Part shown: positions 35,655 to 45,223 of the stretch, piece after piece
Position numbering within the stretch: the first letter of the stretch is position 1
Layout of the letters: every line of letters starts with the position of its first letter
Assembly (NCBI GenBank): GCA_017538105.1
Contig: JAFYJN010000035.1
Location: 96,271 to 160,270 of the forward strand
From: Prevotella sp.
Lineage (GTDB): Bacteria; Bacteroidota; Bacteroidia; Bacteroidales; Bacteroidaceae
DNA length: 64,000 nucleotides
Reading direction: 5' to 3'
Made by a program: the position numbers and the translations under genes
Notes under the pieces: model-generated
The model's input: the letters and a program-made list of their open reading frames with translations, nothing else
Told to the model about the DNA's origin: nothing
Databases searched by the model: none

Positions 35655-36776
35655 TTAGCTTGTGGTGGTGTGTGTTTCTTCCATTTGAATATTGCCGTCT
35701 TCCACGGTGAAGAGGCGATAATCGAAGTTGCCTTGTCGTAGTAAGCCGTCGAGATGTTGCCTATTGGTGTCGGTGATGAATATCTGACCGAAGTCATCGC
35801 CTGCCACGAGAGCGATGATTTGCTGCACGCGCGAAGCATCGAGTTTGTCGAAGATATCATCGAGCAACAGGATGGGCGTTGTCCGGCTATTAGTGTTCTT
35901 GAGGAAATCGAACTGCGCTAATTTCAGCGCTATGGCAAATGTCTTGTGCTGTCCCTGGCTCCCCTCTTTTTTCACGGGAAAACCGCCGAGTGTCATCTCC
36001 AGGTCGTCGCGGTGTATACCATGAAGCGAGAACCCCATGATACGGTCTTTGTGTCTATCTCTCTGAATTACGTCAAGCAAGTCGCCTCGTTGAGCGTGGG
36101 AAATATAGTTAAGTGCCACCGATTCCTGCGCCTCCGCCACCTTATTATATATTCGTTCGAAGATTGGTTTGAGCTTTTCGACAAAACATGTGCGTTTTTT
36201 GTATATCTCCGCACCTTCCACAGCCATCTGCTGCTCCCACATATCAAAGAGCAACGGGTCGGGTTCCTCTTCCTCCTTAAGCAACGCGTTGCGTTGTTGG
36301 AGAGCCTTGTTGTAGTTGTTGAGAGCCTGCAAGTATTCATTGTCATATTGAGCGATGACCATATCCATCATTTTCCGCCGTTCCTCGCTCCCGCTGTCGA
36401 TAATGTTTGTGTCATAGGGCGACACATAGATGATGGGGATGAGTCCTATGTGTTGCGACAGTCGTTTATACTCCTTTTTGTTCCGCTTGAAGTGTTTACG
36501 CTGTCCCCGTTTCAATCCGCAATAAATACGCTCCTCGTCACCCTCTTCAGAGAGATAATCCCCCTCTATGACGAAGAACTCCTGGTCATGCTTGAGCACT
36601 TGTGCGTCGACGGGTGTGATATTGCTTCTGCAAAACGAGAGATAGTGGACCGCATCGAGGAAATTAGTCTTTCCCATGCCATTTTTCCCCACGAAGCAGT
36701 TGAATTTTGGTGACAGTTCGATATTTGCCGTCGCGATGTTTCTGTAGTTGATGATGGATATTTTGCGTAGTATCAT
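35655..36776 (-). CDS. recF: DNA replication and repair protein RecF
   Basis: 373 residues from the ATG at 36776 (MILRKISI). The in-frame ATG at 36788 is only about ten bases from the -7 box, and still earlier starts lie upstream of the promoter. Walker A GKNGMGKTNF lies near residue 30. The SMC-like signature region GGFPVKKEGSQGQHKTFAIA and Walker B ILLLDDIFDKLD are intact. RecF loads RecA at gaps with RecO and RecR. Cotranscribed with the DciA-like gene. Confidence 0.95.
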   Translation of the reverse strand: MILRKISIINYRNIATANIELSPKFNCFVGKNGMGKTNFLDAVHYLSFCRSNITPVDAQVLKHDQEFFVIEGDYLSEEGDEERIYCGLKRGQRKHFKRNKKEYKRLSQHIGLIPIIYVSPYDTNIIDSGSEERRKMMDMVIAQYDNEYLQALNNYNKALQQRNALLKEEEEPDPLLFDMWEQQMAVEGAEIYKKRTCFVEKLKPIFERIYNKVAEAQESVALNYISHAQRGDLLDVIQRDRHKDRIMGFSLHGIHRDDLEMTLGGFPVKKEGSQGQHKTFAIALKLAQFDFLKNTNSRTTPILLLDDIFDKLDASRVQQIIALVAGDDFGQIFITDTNRQHLDGLLRQGNFDYRLFTVEDGNIQMEETHTTTS

Positions 36777-36801
36777 TGTACGTGGCATGTTATTCAAGGG
36801 G

Positions 36802-36809
36802 CAAATATA
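36802..36809 (-). promoter_or_regulatory. -7 box of recF
   Basis: Minus strand TATATTTG, 25 bases before the preferred start. Confidence 0.6.
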
Positions 36810-36885
36810 CTGAAAAAAAATGATAAGGCCATGCAATTCTTCACAAAACGTTAGCGGTTTTCTTTGTTTTTGATTGGGAAATGTT

Positions 36886-36893
36886 TACATTTG
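36886..36893 (+). promoter_or_regulatory. -7 box of the DUF3667 gene
   Basis: TACATTTG, 45 bases before the ATG at 36939. It excludes the earlier in-frame ATG at 36864. Confidence 0.6.
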
Positions 36894-36938
36894 CACGACG
36901 CAATTCATTCTATAGAACTACAAGAAGAAACGACCTTT

Positions 36939-37877
36939 ATGGATATCAAGAAACAATACCGTCGGTTTCGTCATTGGCAAGTTGCTCCGATGAAATATGA
37001 GGACAAGCGTCATGAACCTTGTTGCTGTGCCAACTGCGGGCATGATGTAACCACAGAGTTCTGTCCCATATGCGGTCAGAGAAGTGGTGTGGGGCGTATT
37101 ACCTGGCAAACCGTTCAGCAGGGTGTTATGCTGCTATGGGGTATGGACAATCGTTCAATGCCCTATTCGCTTTGGCAATTGTTATGGCGTCCTGGTTATT
37201 TTATCCACGATTACTTAAGTGGCCATAGACAGGTTAGTTTTCCCCCTGTGAAGATGCTTTTTATCATTGCCTTCTTTGTTGTGTTGTTAGAGCATCTTAT
37301 CGGCAGTTCCACACCGGAAACAACCACAACCGCTTTAGAAACCACGACTTTTTGGGGCAGTATTGAACATTTTCTTGAAACCAACGTTGGTTGGGCTATG
37401 TTGCTCGCCAACTCATTATTCATTCTCCCCATGTGGGTGTTGTTCCGTTTTTCACCCCGCTATGAGTGCCATACTTTACCAGAAGGTTTTTTCATCCAAG
37501 TTTTCATGAGCACTTTAATGCTTTTATTATCTCTCATTCCTGACGTTGTTGGTCTCATTTCCGAAACAGCAAGCGATTGGCTGTTCATATTGGTTCTCTG
37601 CTATTATGTCATCACCTATCATCAGTTATTCGGCTATGGTTGGTGGGGAACAATATGGCGTGTGACAGTTTGTTTATTAGCCGTTATATTGGTCGTCATG
37701 TGTATAATTGTCGTATGGAAATTTTATTTCGCTTCTGACGCTTCTACTATCCAGGCTAACCATAACAGGTTCACTGCACCGTTTGCCATTGTTTTGCCGT
37801 TAGCTTTTTGTGCCATGATGTTAGGAGGAGGATATTTGATTGGGAAGAGGAAGAAAGGGGGGAGAGGTGAGAGGTGA
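36939..37877 (+). CDS. DUF3667 family zinc-ribbon membrane protein
   Basis: 312 residues. An N-terminal zinc ribbon (CCCANCGHDV, FCPICGQ; about residues 24-48) is followed by the RPGYFIHDYLSGHRQVSFPP motif typical of DUF3667. Five hydrophobic segments then lie between about 105 and 305. An inner-membrane protein of unknown role. It has its own -7 box; the next gene also has one. Confidence 0.85.
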   Translation: MDIKKQYRRFRHWQVAPMKYEDKRHEPCCCANCGHDVTTEFCPICGQRSGVGRITWQTVQQGVMLLWGMDNRSMPYSLWQLLWRPGYFIHDYLSGHRQVSFPPVKMLFIIAFFVVLLEHLIGSSTPETTTTALETTTFWGSIEHFLETNVGWAMLLANSLFILPMWVLFRFSPRYECHTLPEGFFIQVFMSTLMLLLSLIPDVVGLISETASDWLFILVLCYYVITYHQLFGYGWWGTIWRVTVCLLAVILVVMCIIVVWKFYFASDASTIQANHNRFTAPFAIVLPLAFCAMMLGGGYLIGKRKKGGRGER

Positions 37878-37955
37878 AGGGGGGGCTTGCGGATGGTTTT
37901 TTAGGGATGATGAAAAAAAGATGGCAATAAATTTCAGTATGTGGGAAAATATGAG

Positions 37956-37963
37956 TAATTTTG
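37956..37963 (+). promoter_or_regulatory. -7 box of the TPR protein / ribH operon
   Basis: TAATTTTG, 60 bases before the ATG at 38023. Confidence 0.6.
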
Positions 37964-38022
37964 CGGCGCAAAAAATGTGTACCCCCAAAAACGAATAAAA
38001 CATTAAAACAAAATAATAATCA

Positions 38023-38808
38023 ATGGCAAAGAAAGAAGTGGCCAAGAATGAGACGGCCAAGAAAGAAGCAGTAAAGAAAGAGACTGCCAAGGTGTCGAAG
38101 AAAGGACAGACTGAGATTAGCGAAGTCGTGAACAAATCGGAAGCATTTTTCGAAAAGTACAAGAAGCACCTGTTGGCTGCCCTTGCCGCCGTTATCATCA
38201 TCGTAGGCGGTTGGATGCTGTACAAGGAATTTGTGGTGAAGCCCCGCGTGGAGAAGGCGAATACCGCTTTGTCGAAACCCCAGGAGTTGTTTGGTCTTCG
38301 TCAGTTCGACAAGGCTTTAAAGGGTGACAGCACTGGAGTGAAAGGTTTCATCGCCATTGCCGATGAATACAGCGGCACCCCTGCTGGCAACCTTGCCAAT
38401 CTGTATGCCGGTCTTTGCTATGCCAACTTGGCCACCGCCGACAGCACCGCTGAGGCCTCGAAGAAATGGCAAGAAGCTGTCCGTTACCTTGACCTATTCG
38501 ACCAAAAGGGCGACTTGATGGTTAGCCCGATGGCTCTTGTCGCCGCCGGTGACGCTTATGCGAATGTTGGCGACTTGGACAAAGCCGTTAGTCTGTTCAA
38601 GAAAGCCGCCGAGACCGCTGACAAGGCCACAGAAGACGGAGCGAACAACAGTGTCTCCCCCACCGCGTTGTTGAAAGCCAGCATCGTGTTGCTGAAGCAG
38701 AACAAGAAAGACGAAGCCCTGAAGATGCTTCAAGACATCAAGGCCAAATATATGCAAACCCCGCTTCGTAGCGAGATAGACAAATATATCGAATACGCGT
38801 CGAAATAA
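38023..38808 (+). CDS. membrane-anchored TPR-like protein (YfgM-like)
   Basis: 261 residues. A Lys/Ala/Glu-rich N-terminus (many AKKE repeats, about 1-30) precedes one transmembrane helix (about 48-67). A periplasmic helical-repeat domain follows with TPR features ([48 protein letters not shown]). The layout resembles YfgM/Anc proteins, which associate with the Sec machinery or envelope assembly. The stop overlaps the ribH start (TAATG). Confidence 0.82.
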   Translation: MAKKEVAKNETAKKEAVKKETAKVSKKGQTEISEVVNKSEAFFEKYKKHLLAALAAVIIIVGGWMLYKEFVVKPRVEKANTALSKPQELFGLRQFDKALKGDSTGVKGFIAIADEYSGTPAGNLANLYAGLCYANLATADSTAEASKKWQEAVRYLDLFDQKGDLMVSPMALVAAGDAYANVGDLDKAVSLFKKAAETADKATEDGANNSVSPTALLKASIVLLKQNKKDEALKMLQDIKAKYMQTPLRSEIDKYIEYASK

Positions 38809-39281
38809 TGGCCACCCTACCCCACCATCTCTCCGGCGAAGGTTTTGAACAGGTGCCCGACGCCAGCAATATGTGTTTCGGCATCGTGGTGTCGGAATGG
38901 AACAAGGACATTACCAGTTCTTTGTTGGAAGGTTGTGTCGACACGTTAAAGTTGCACGGCACATTGCCCGAGAACATCCATGTAAAAAGCGTCCCCGGCA
39001 GTTTCGAGTTGGTGTACGGAGCCAGTCAGCTCACCCATAAGGATTATGATGCCATCATCATCCTAGGATGTGTGATACGCGGCGAGACCCCCCATTTCGA
39101 CTATATTTGCCAGGGAGTGACATATGGCATTGCCCAGTTGAACCTCAGCAACCCCATTCCCGTGGTATACGGTCTGTTAACCTGCGACACGTTGGAACAG
39201 GCAAGAGCCCGCAGCGGTGGCAGTTATGGCAACAAAGGGAGTGAATCTGCCGTGGTGGCGATAAAAATGGCGAAATATTAA
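38808..39281 (+). CDS. ribH: 6,7-dimethyl-8-ribityllumazine synthase
   Basis: 157 residues. It makes the riboflavin precursor lumazine from ribityl-uracil and dihydroxybutanone phosphate. [28 protein letters not shown] and [11 protein letters not shown] are the expected substrate-site motifs. It is coupled to the upstream TPR gene and followed by a terminator. Confidence 0.96.
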   Translation: MATLPHHLSGEGFEQVPDASNMCFGIVVSEWNKDITSSLLEGCVDTLKLHGTLPENIHVKSVPGSFELVYGASQLTHKDYDAIIILGCVIRGETPHFDYICQGVTYGIAQLNLSNPIPVVYGLLTCDTLEQARARSGGSYGNKGSESAVVAIKMAKY

Positions 39282-39300
39282 AAACACTTATAGACTTATA

Positions 39301-39336
39301 GACCCTCGAACCATAAAGGTCCGAGGGTCTCTTTTT
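39301..39336 (+). terminator. terminator after ribH
   Basis: GACCCTCG / CGAGGGTC arms, with a partly paired inner stem, followed by TCTTTTTAT. Confidence 0.8.
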
Positions 39337-39384
39337 ATCCCCCTTTCTCCTTCTGGAGCAAGGGGCTTTTACAATAATTCTATT

Positions 39385-39990
39385 TCACACACCGTCGTCT
39401 TCGTTGTCTTTGATGTAGTCATTATTGATGGTGGTTGTATCGGCTGCTTGATTGTGCATGTCTAGGTCGGTATCACGCTGGAAGGATGCGTGGCCCTCGC
39501 TATCGACAAGCATGACAAGTGGCACATAAGAATCGCTCTGCACATCGGGAGAACCGACGCTTCCTGCAAACCGCAATTTGTTGTTATCAATGCCGTCGTA
39601 GACAAAACCGAGTAGAGCCCCATTCTGCTTCATGTCATCATCGAGAAATTCGGAGAATGATTTCTTGGTGAGTTTCTTCTCAAAGAACGTGGAACCGTCG
39701 GCCCTGGTGATGCTAATGAAGACACTATTGTCATAATAGCGGTTTCCTATCTCGTCCTTTGCCATCGGCAAGCTATCGACACGTTCCCGTACTACCTTAA
39801 TATTATAGTGGGCATTGAGCCAAGGGATTTCTTTTGTCGTTTCCGACCTTTCCATCCATGCGATGGTGTCGGATGGTTTTACTACCTCTTGTTTAGGAAT
39901 GATGATGGTAGATGTTTCTTTTTTCTTGCTACAAGAGAGGGAGATGGCTGCGACTATAGCCGTCGCCATCATGGCATGCCAAACTTTCAT
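39385..39990 (-). CDS. DUF4738-like lipoprotein
   Basis: 201 residues. A signal peptide ends in SLSC with SKKK following (lipobox Cys near residue 20). The mature part has GNRYYDNSVFISITRADGSTF and KKLTKKSFSEFLDDDM segments consistent with DUF4738, a Bacteroidota family. The acidic tail ends NDYIKDNEDDGV. Own -7 box at 40019-40026 (minus strand TACTTTTG). Function unknown. Confidence 0.78.
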   Translation of the reverse strand: MKVWHAMMATAIVAAISLSCSKKKETSTIIIPKQEVVKPSDTIAWMERSETTKEIPWLNAHYNIKVVRERVDSLPMAKDEIGNRYYDNSVFISITRADGSTFFEKKLTKKSFSEFLDDDMKQNGALLGFVYDGIDNNKLRFAGSVGSPDVQSDSYVPLVMLVDSEGHASFQRDTDLDMHNQAADTTTINNDYIKDNEDDGV

Positions 39991-40018
39991 GATTTAGGTT
40001 TTCTTTATTAAATTCATG

Positions 40019-40026
40019 CAAAAGTA
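40019..40026 (-). promoter_or_regulatory. -7 box of the DUF4738-like gene
   Basis: Minus strand TACTTTTG, about 30 bases before the start codon. It is divergent from the identical box at 40071-40078 on the plus strand. Confidence 0.55.
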
Positions 40027-40070
40027 CTGAAAAAAAACGATTGAACGTCGATTGATTAGTGTTTTTTTTA

Positions 40071-40078
40071 TACTTTTG
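40071..40078 (+). promoter_or_regulatory. -7 box of the DUF4230 operon
   Basis: TACTTTTG, about 30 bases before the ATG at 40107. It rules out the in-frame ATG at 40059. Confidence 0.6.
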
Positions 40079-40106
40079 CAGAGTAAGAAGGAAAGAAAGA
40101 AGGATT

Positions 40107-40769
40107 ATGCGTGGTCTGTCTTATTTCATGGCAGTGATGTTGCTTTTCGGCGTTTTCTCTTGCGGAAAGAGCGAGAGAGATGTCGGAGGGGTTGACTCGT
40201 TGCCTATGCTCATCACTAAGATACGCAGCACGTCGCGTCTATACACCACCGAATACAAGGTGCACAAGATTGTGACTCACAACGACGAACTGAAGTTTGA
40301 GGGTAGCCTATTTGGTCATGAGTTCAGCATCCCCATTCCCGCCGGTGAAAGAAAGATTGCCATTCCCATGGATGTGACTCTGAAGGGTTATATCGACTTC
40401 GAGGGTTTCAGCGAAGACAATGTGCGTCGCGACAGTAACAGAATAGAACTGATACTGCCCGACCCTGAGGTGGCATTGACCAGCAGCCGCATCGACCACG
40501 ACCGCGTACAGGACCATGTGGCTCTGTTCCGTCGTCGGTTCAGTGATGAGGAGTTGTCGAGCTATGAGCGTCAGGGCCGTGCCAGTGTCATCAATACCAT
40601 TCCAAAAATGGGCATAGAAGAGAAAGCCCGTCAAAATGCCGCTCGCGTGTTGATTCCCCTCCTACAGCAGTTCGGCTATGCAGAGCAAGACATCACCATC
40701 TCGTTCCGTAAGGAGTTCGCCCCCGACTCCATCACCGTTAAAGACCTTACCAATCCCGCAGGCAAATGA
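40107..40769 (+). CDS. DUF4230 lipoprotein
   Basis: 220 residues from the ATG at 40107. A lipoprotein signal ends at GVFSC (Cys about residue 16). The DUF4230 core is seen in LITKIRSTSRLYTTEYKVHK, the PIPAGERKIAIPMDVTLKGY segment and the C-terminal helices that precede SFRKEFAPDS. The four-base overlap with the next gene, itself DUF4230, suggests the two products act as a pair. Function unknown. Confidence 0.84.
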   Translation: MRGLSYFMAVMLLFGVFSCGKSERDVGGVDSLPMLITKIRSTSRLYTTEYKVHKIVTHNDELKFEGSLFGHEFSIPIPAGERKIAIPMDVTLKGYIDFEGFSEDNVRRDSNRIELILPDPEVALTSSRIDHDRVQDHVALFRRRFSDEELSSYERQGRASVINTIPKMGIEEKARQNAARVLIPLLQQFGYAEQDITISFRKEFAPDSITVKDLTNPAGK

Positions 40770-41365
40770 GAAAGAAGAAACGCAGTCGCCAACAAGGCAA
40801 CCGTACGTTGCTCAACGACATCACATGGATGGTGATCGTGGGTATTGCTCTTATTCTGCTCATTGTGGGCACGGGCACCGAGATACATATCACAGAGGAC
40901 AAGAACATTGCCATCACACCACTTGAAATCAAGCAGATTAAGGACATTGGTCAGTGGGAGTTTCTGTCCATCCAGGACGAGGAGTTGGTGGATACCATCC
41001 GCAAAGGCATCTTCAGCGATGACGAATTGGTGCGCGTGTATTACGGTACGGTTAGCCTTGGCATCGACCTGACGACGGCCAAGGATGGTTGGATAACGAT
41101 GAAAGAAGACACCGTCGATGTGGCGTTGCCCCCCATTCAAATACTTGACCCCGACATTGTTGACGAGGCTGCGAGCCAGCCTTTCTTCGAGACCGGCAAA
41201 TGGAACCAGAAAGCTCGCGAGGCCTTATATCTGAAAGCAAAGAAACAGATTTTCGACCGCTGTTTTACAAAAGACAATATCAAGCAAGCCCAAGAGAGTG
41301 CCATGACTCATTTCCAACAATTAGTGGAGGCTATGGGCTATAAGCAAGTGAAGGTTCACTTTTAG
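40766..41365 (+). CDS. DUF4230 membrane-anchored protein
   Basis: 199 residues. A basic N-terminus (RKKKRSRQQ) and one transmembrane helix (about 22-41) are followed by a DUF4230 domain (TPLEIKQIKDIGQWEFLS, VSLGIDLTTAKDGW, VDVALPPIQILDPDI). It is a diverged paralogue of the lipoprotein immediately upstream, here held by a membrane helix rather than a lipid. Confidence 0.83.
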   Translation: MRKKKRSRQQGNRTLLNDITWMVIVGIALILLIVGTGTEIHITEDKNIAITPLEIKQIKDIGQWEFLSIQDEELVDTIRKGIFSDDELVRVYYGTVSLGIDLTTAKDGWITMKEDTVDVALPPIQILDPDIVDEAASQPFFETGKWNQKAREALYLKAKKQIFDRCFTKDNIKQAQESAMTHFQQLVEAMGYKQVKVHF

Positions 41366-41399
41366 CTTTTTTCTTTTCAACCACTATTTTTCGCCAAGT

Positions 41400-42380
41400 T
41401 TATTCCATCTTCCAAAGGCCGTCATCGTGGAAACCATTGAGGAAATCTTTGGCATCCATACGTTTTTTTCCTGCCAACTGCAGCGATTCAACGACAACGC
41501 TACCATCTTCAACGGCGACGAACATTCGCTTGTCTTCACACACGACTCCCCCTATTGGCACGTCGGCCCACCGCCTACTGCTCACTGAGGTCTTAAAAAT
41601 CTTTATTGTCTGCTGTATGCCCCCTTGATGGACGAGTGTGGTCCATGCCCCTGGTATAGGTGACAGTCCACGAACGAAGTCGTGAATACTTTTCATGGGG
41701 CTACTCCAGTTGATGCGGCACGTCTCTTTGAAAATTTTCGGTGCAGGGTGGAGTATCTCGCCATCCGGAATCATAAGTGACTGATCGCAGGTAGTGATGT
41801 GTCCCTCTTCATCAGCTATGGCTCTAACCGTATCGAGACACAGTTCAGCCCCAAGTTTCATCAAACCATTGTAAACGAATTCAACATCGGCATCGGCGGG
41901 AATATCGAACGGTTTCTGCATAATAATTTTACCTGTGTCGATGGTATGGTCGAGGAAGAATGATGTCACCCCTGTCCGTTTCTCACCATTGATAATGGCC
42001 CAGTTAATAGGAGCCGCCCCACGATATTGGGGCAGCAGCGACGCATGTATATTGAACGTGCCAAAACGTGGCATGTTCCACACCACCTCGGGCAGCATGC
42101 GGAAAGCCACAACGATGAATAAATCTGCTTGGTATTGCTCCAGTTGTCCCAAGAAGACAGGATCCTGCATCTTCTCGGGCTGTAGGACAGGAATACCCCT
42201 TTCTATAGCAAACTGTTTCACTGGCGGCTGATGCAATGTGCTTACATGGCGACCCACCGGCTTATCCGGTTGGGTGACAACGGCAAGGACACGGCAGTTA
42301 TTGTCGAGAAGTGTTTTAAGGGATTCCACGGCAAATTCCGGAGTTCCCATGAAGACTATGTTCAAGTTTTTAATATCCAT
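41400..42380 (-). CDS. fmt: methionyl-tRNA formyltransferase
   Basis: 326 residues. It formylates initiator Met-tRNA using 10-formyl-THF. FMGTPEFAVESL near the N-terminus, HASLLPQYRGAAPINWAI (catalytic Asn-His-Asp region) and TGVTSFFLD are intact. The C-terminal domain is also present. It lies 38 bases downstream of the chloride-channel gene on the same strand and is probably in the trpF-clc-fmt unit. Confidence 0.96.
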   Translation of the reverse strand: MDIKNLNIVFMGTPEFAVESLKTLLDNNCRVLAVVTQPDKPVGRHVSTLHQPPVKQFAIERGIPVLQPEKMQDPVFLGQLEQYQADLFIVVAFRMLPEVVWNMPRFGTFNIHASLLPQYRGAAPINWAIINGEKRTGVTSFFLDHTIDTGKIIMQKPFDIPADADVEFVYNGLMKLGAELCLDTVRAIADEEGHITTCDQSLMIPDGEILHPAPKIFKETCRINWSSPMKSIHDFVRGLSPIPGAWTTLVHQGGIQQTIKIFKTSVSSRRWADVPIGGVVCEDKRMFVAVEDGSVVVESLQLAGKKRMDAKDFLNGFHDDGLWKME

Positions 42381-42418
42381 AGTTGCAATGATGTGAGATT
42401 ATTATTGTATTGGGGGAG

Positions 42419-44230
42419 TTATTCCGTCGAGAGGTCATGTACCATTTTGCGGTACATGGCATACATGCGTGTGCGCGACACATAGCCAATGAGATGGTGA
42501 GCCATATCACACACCGGCAGTTGTTGTGCATTGGTTCGCTCGAATGTCTTCATCACATCGAGCATATTGTCGTTGATACCGAGTATTGCCGGCGGCTGAG
42601 ACATGAGTTGCGCCACGGTGAAGTGGTGGTACAACTCCGTCCGGAACACCACATGGCGAATTTTCGTGAAGTCGATTTCCCCTAAGATTTGTCCGTCGCT
42701 GTCGAGCACCGGCAAAAGTATCGATTTGCTTTTACTGAATGAATGGACAAGATTTCCCAGCGTCATCTCCGCACTTACACTCTCGTATTTTTTGTTGACC
42801 ACGCTCTCCAGACTCATGAGCGTAAGCACAGAATGGTCAGTATGGTGAGTGATCAGTTTCCCTTCACGAGCCAGTCGCATGCCATAGATGCTATGCGGTT
42901 CGAAGATGATGATGGTAAGGTAGGCGCACACACTGACGATAATGAGTGGGATAAATAAGTTGTATCCACCCGTCAGTTCTGCGATGAGAAACACACCCGT
43001 AAGCGGAGCGTGCATAACCCCCGCCATGACTCCCGCCATACCCAACAATGTGAAGTTTTTCTCCGACACATAAGGTCCGACATTGTACATATTCCACAGA
43101 CGAGAGAACAGGAATCCCCCGAAAGCCCCAATAAAGAGCGACGGTGCAAAGGTTCCTCCACATCCCCCCGCACCATTCGTTGCCGATGTAGCAAACACCT
43201 TCGTGAGCAACACAAGGGAGATATAGAGTATGAGTAAGTTGTCGCTACCATAGAACAATGAGTTACCCATCACTGCGTTCCACTCCTCCGTGTTTGAGCC
43301 ATTAATAAGCACCGATATGCTGTTGTAGCCCTCGCCGTAGAGCGAAGGGAAGAGAAAGATGAGCGTACTGAGGATGGTAGCCCCAATGAGCAGTCGCAAG
43401 TAGCGGTGGTTCTTCAGTCGTTCGAACACCCCCTCGCAAGCCGTCATCATCCGGATGAAATACAAGCTTACCAATCCACAAGCCACCCCCATGAGTATTA
43501 TTGCCGGCACTCCCTCAAGTTGCCAGTTACTGTCGGGTGAGAATGTGAAGAGCGAATCGCCCCCAATGAAGAAATAGGTGAAGCAAGTAGCCGTGACACT
43601 GGCAATGAGTATTGGCAGCAACGACGCCATGGTGAGATCAATCATCAGCACCTCAAGCGTGAACACCAGTCCGGCAATGGGAGCCTTAAATATGCCCGCA
43701 ATGGCCGCCGACGCCCCACAACCCACCAACACCATGAGCATCTTGCCATCGAGCCGGAACAATTGTCCCAGGTTGCTACCAATGGCAGAGCCTGTGAGGA
43801 CAATAGGCGCCTCTGCACCCACCGACCCCCCGAAGCCTATTGTCAAAGCAGAAGCGAACACTGAACTCCAGCAGTTATGCCTTTTGATGCGGCTCTTCTT
43901 TCTGCTGATAGCATAAAGGATACGTGTTATGCCATGGCTGATATCGTCTTTTACAACATATTTGACAAATAGCGAGGTGAGGTAGATGCCCACAATAGGA
44001 AAGGCGAGGTATAACCAGTTGTAGGATTCGAAATTGAATCCTGAGGTAAGGATATGTTCAATCCATTTGATTAGGCTGTGGAGCACCAATGCCGCCAACG
44101 CCGCCAACATGCCCACCAAAAAGCTCAATATAACCATGAATTGTCTGTCGGTGAGATGTTTCTCCCGCCATGCGATGGCTCTGAGAAGCCATGTATTTCC
44201 TTTCATGGTAGCCTTTTCGTCCATTGTCAT
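42419..44230 (-). CDS. ClC family chloride channel/transporter with CBS domains
   Basis: 603 residues. About ten to twelve membrane helices occupy residues 25-450. Selectivity-filter elements are GGSVGAEAPIVLTGSA (the usual G-EGP with Glu kept but Gly to Ala) and GAGGCGGTFAPSLFIGA. Two C-terminal CBS domains (about 470-600) could bind nucleotides. Whether it is a channel or an H+/Cl- exchanger is not settled here. The start overlaps the trpF stop by one base. Confidence 0.92.
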   Translation of the reverse strand: MTMDEKATMKGNTWLLRAIAWREKHLTDRQFMVILSFLVGMLAALAALVLHSLIKWIEHILTSGFNFESYNWLYLAFPIVGIYLTSLFVKYVVKDDISHGITRILYAISRKKSRIKRHNCWSSVFASALTIGFGGSVGAEAPIVLTGSAIGSNLGQLFRLDGKMLMVLVGCGASAAIAGIFKAPIAGLVFTLEVLMIDLTMASLLPILIASVTATCFTYFFIGGDSLFTFSPDSNWQLEGVPAIILMGVACGLVSLYFIRMMTACEGVFERLKNHRYLRLLIGATILSTLIFLFPSLYGEGYNSISVLINGSNTEEWNAVMGNSLFYGSDNLLILYISLVLLTKVFATSATNGAGGCGGTFAPSLFIGAFGGFLFSRLWNMYNVGPYVSEKNFTLLGMAGVMAGVMHAPLTGVFLIAELTGGYNLFIPLIIVSVCAYLTIIIFEPHSIYGMRLAREGKLITHHTDHSVLTLMSLESVVNKKYESVSAEMTLGNLVHSFSKSKSILLPVLDSDGQILGEIDFTKIRHVVFRTELYHHFTVAQLMSQPPAILGINDNMLDVMKTFERTNAQQLPVCDMAHHLIGYVSRTRMYAMYRKMVHDLSTE

Positions 44231-44922
44231 TACGCTTTCAGCGCATTCAAAAAGAGTTTGATTTTTTCAATGTCCTTAACCGCAGGTTCTGTTTCGAACT
44301 GTGAGTTGATATCAATACCATAGAACAAGGGATGTTCAAACTTCTTGATATCCTCGGCCATCTGTGGAGCTATGCCCCCACTGATGAGAAACGGCGTTTT
44401 TCCTTGATAGTGACTGATGAGCCCCCAGTCGAACGTTCTCCCACTGCCTCCCATCTCCGCACATTTGGTGTCGAACAGGAAGAAATCAACCGTCCCCTCA
44501 TATTCCTCCGTCTTTTTGAAGTCGTCGGCAGACGCTATGGCGATGGTTTTCATTATTTGTATATCCGGCTGTATATCGGGCACGAGCGTGCGTCGGAGAT
44601 TTTCTATCATCACTTTGCTTTCCGATCCGTGCAGTTGCACGATGTTGAGGTGGTAGTTAAAGACCCTCGCCACAATGCTTTGAGGCATTTCGTCGACGAA
44701 CACCCCCACTCTTTTTATCCTATTTTGCGGTCTATCCTCTTCCTTGGATGCCCTATCCTCCTTGAGCGAAGAATAATCAGGTATTATACCCGCCCTGGAA
44801 GAAATCATCCTAACAAATCTAGGACTCTCCGGCCAAAAGATGAACCCCATCCAGTCAATATCCAATTGTTGTAGTGCGCGAATATTCTCTGGCTCGCGCA
44901 TGCCACACACCTTAATGATCAT
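44230..44922 (-). CDS. trpF: phosphoribosylanthranilate isomerase
   Basis: 230 residues. The TIM-barrel start IIKVCGMREPENIRAL, the VQLHG strand and the C-terminal PFLISGGI and FYGIDINSQFE are all as expected for TrpF, which isomerises PRA in tryptophan synthesis. No other trp gene is in the window. A region of about 20 charged residues near 50-70 is longer than usual. It leads the clc-fmt unit. Confidence 0.94.
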   Translation of the reverse strand: MIIKVCGMREPENIRALQQLDIDWMGFIFWPESPRFVRMISSRAGIIPDYSSLKEDRASKEEDRPQNRIKRVGVFVDEMPQSIVARVFNYHLNIVQLHGSESKVMIENLRRTLVPDIQPDIQIMKTIAIASADDFKKTEEYEGTVDFFLFDTKCAEMGGSGRTFDWGLISHYQGKTPFLISGGIAPQMAEDIKKFEHPLFYGIDINSQFETEPAVKDIEKIKLFLNALKA

Positions 44923-45088
44923 TGTCTTTTTCTTTATTATTCAATAACGCAAGAAAATGCAGATTATTGTCAACAGGTGAAATGATTGTCCTTATGTAAA
45001 TAAACATTAAAATTTTGATGAAACATAATAAAGAAAACATGTTGTCGTTAGGATAGTGTAAGACGATTCAACCCATAACAGTTTGCCT

Positions 45089-45214
45089 ATGATTTTTTCT
45101 ACACTTGAAGAATTTCAACCCCGAAAAGAAACCCTTAACATTATCCGTCAAATAGCTTACACCTATCGTTCGCTGACCTACGGTGGCAAGGAAGATTTTT
45201 ATTGTTTGAACTAA
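45089..45214 (+). CDS. small conserved-looking protein, 41 residues
   Basis: A 41-codon frame starting MIFSTLEEFQPRKETLNI, with RQIAYTYRSL following and a stop at 45212-45214. It ends nine bases before rpe on the same strand, and the composition (no rare or odd stretches, amphipathic helix) looks coding. Small proteins with a PRKETL-IRQ-AY-YR pattern occur in Bacteroidales as far as recalled. Function unknown. It could be cotranscribed with rpe. Confidence 0.6.
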   Translation: MIFSTLEEFQPRKETLNIIRQIAYTYRSLTYGGKEDFYCLN

Positions 45215-45223
45215 GGGTAATCC

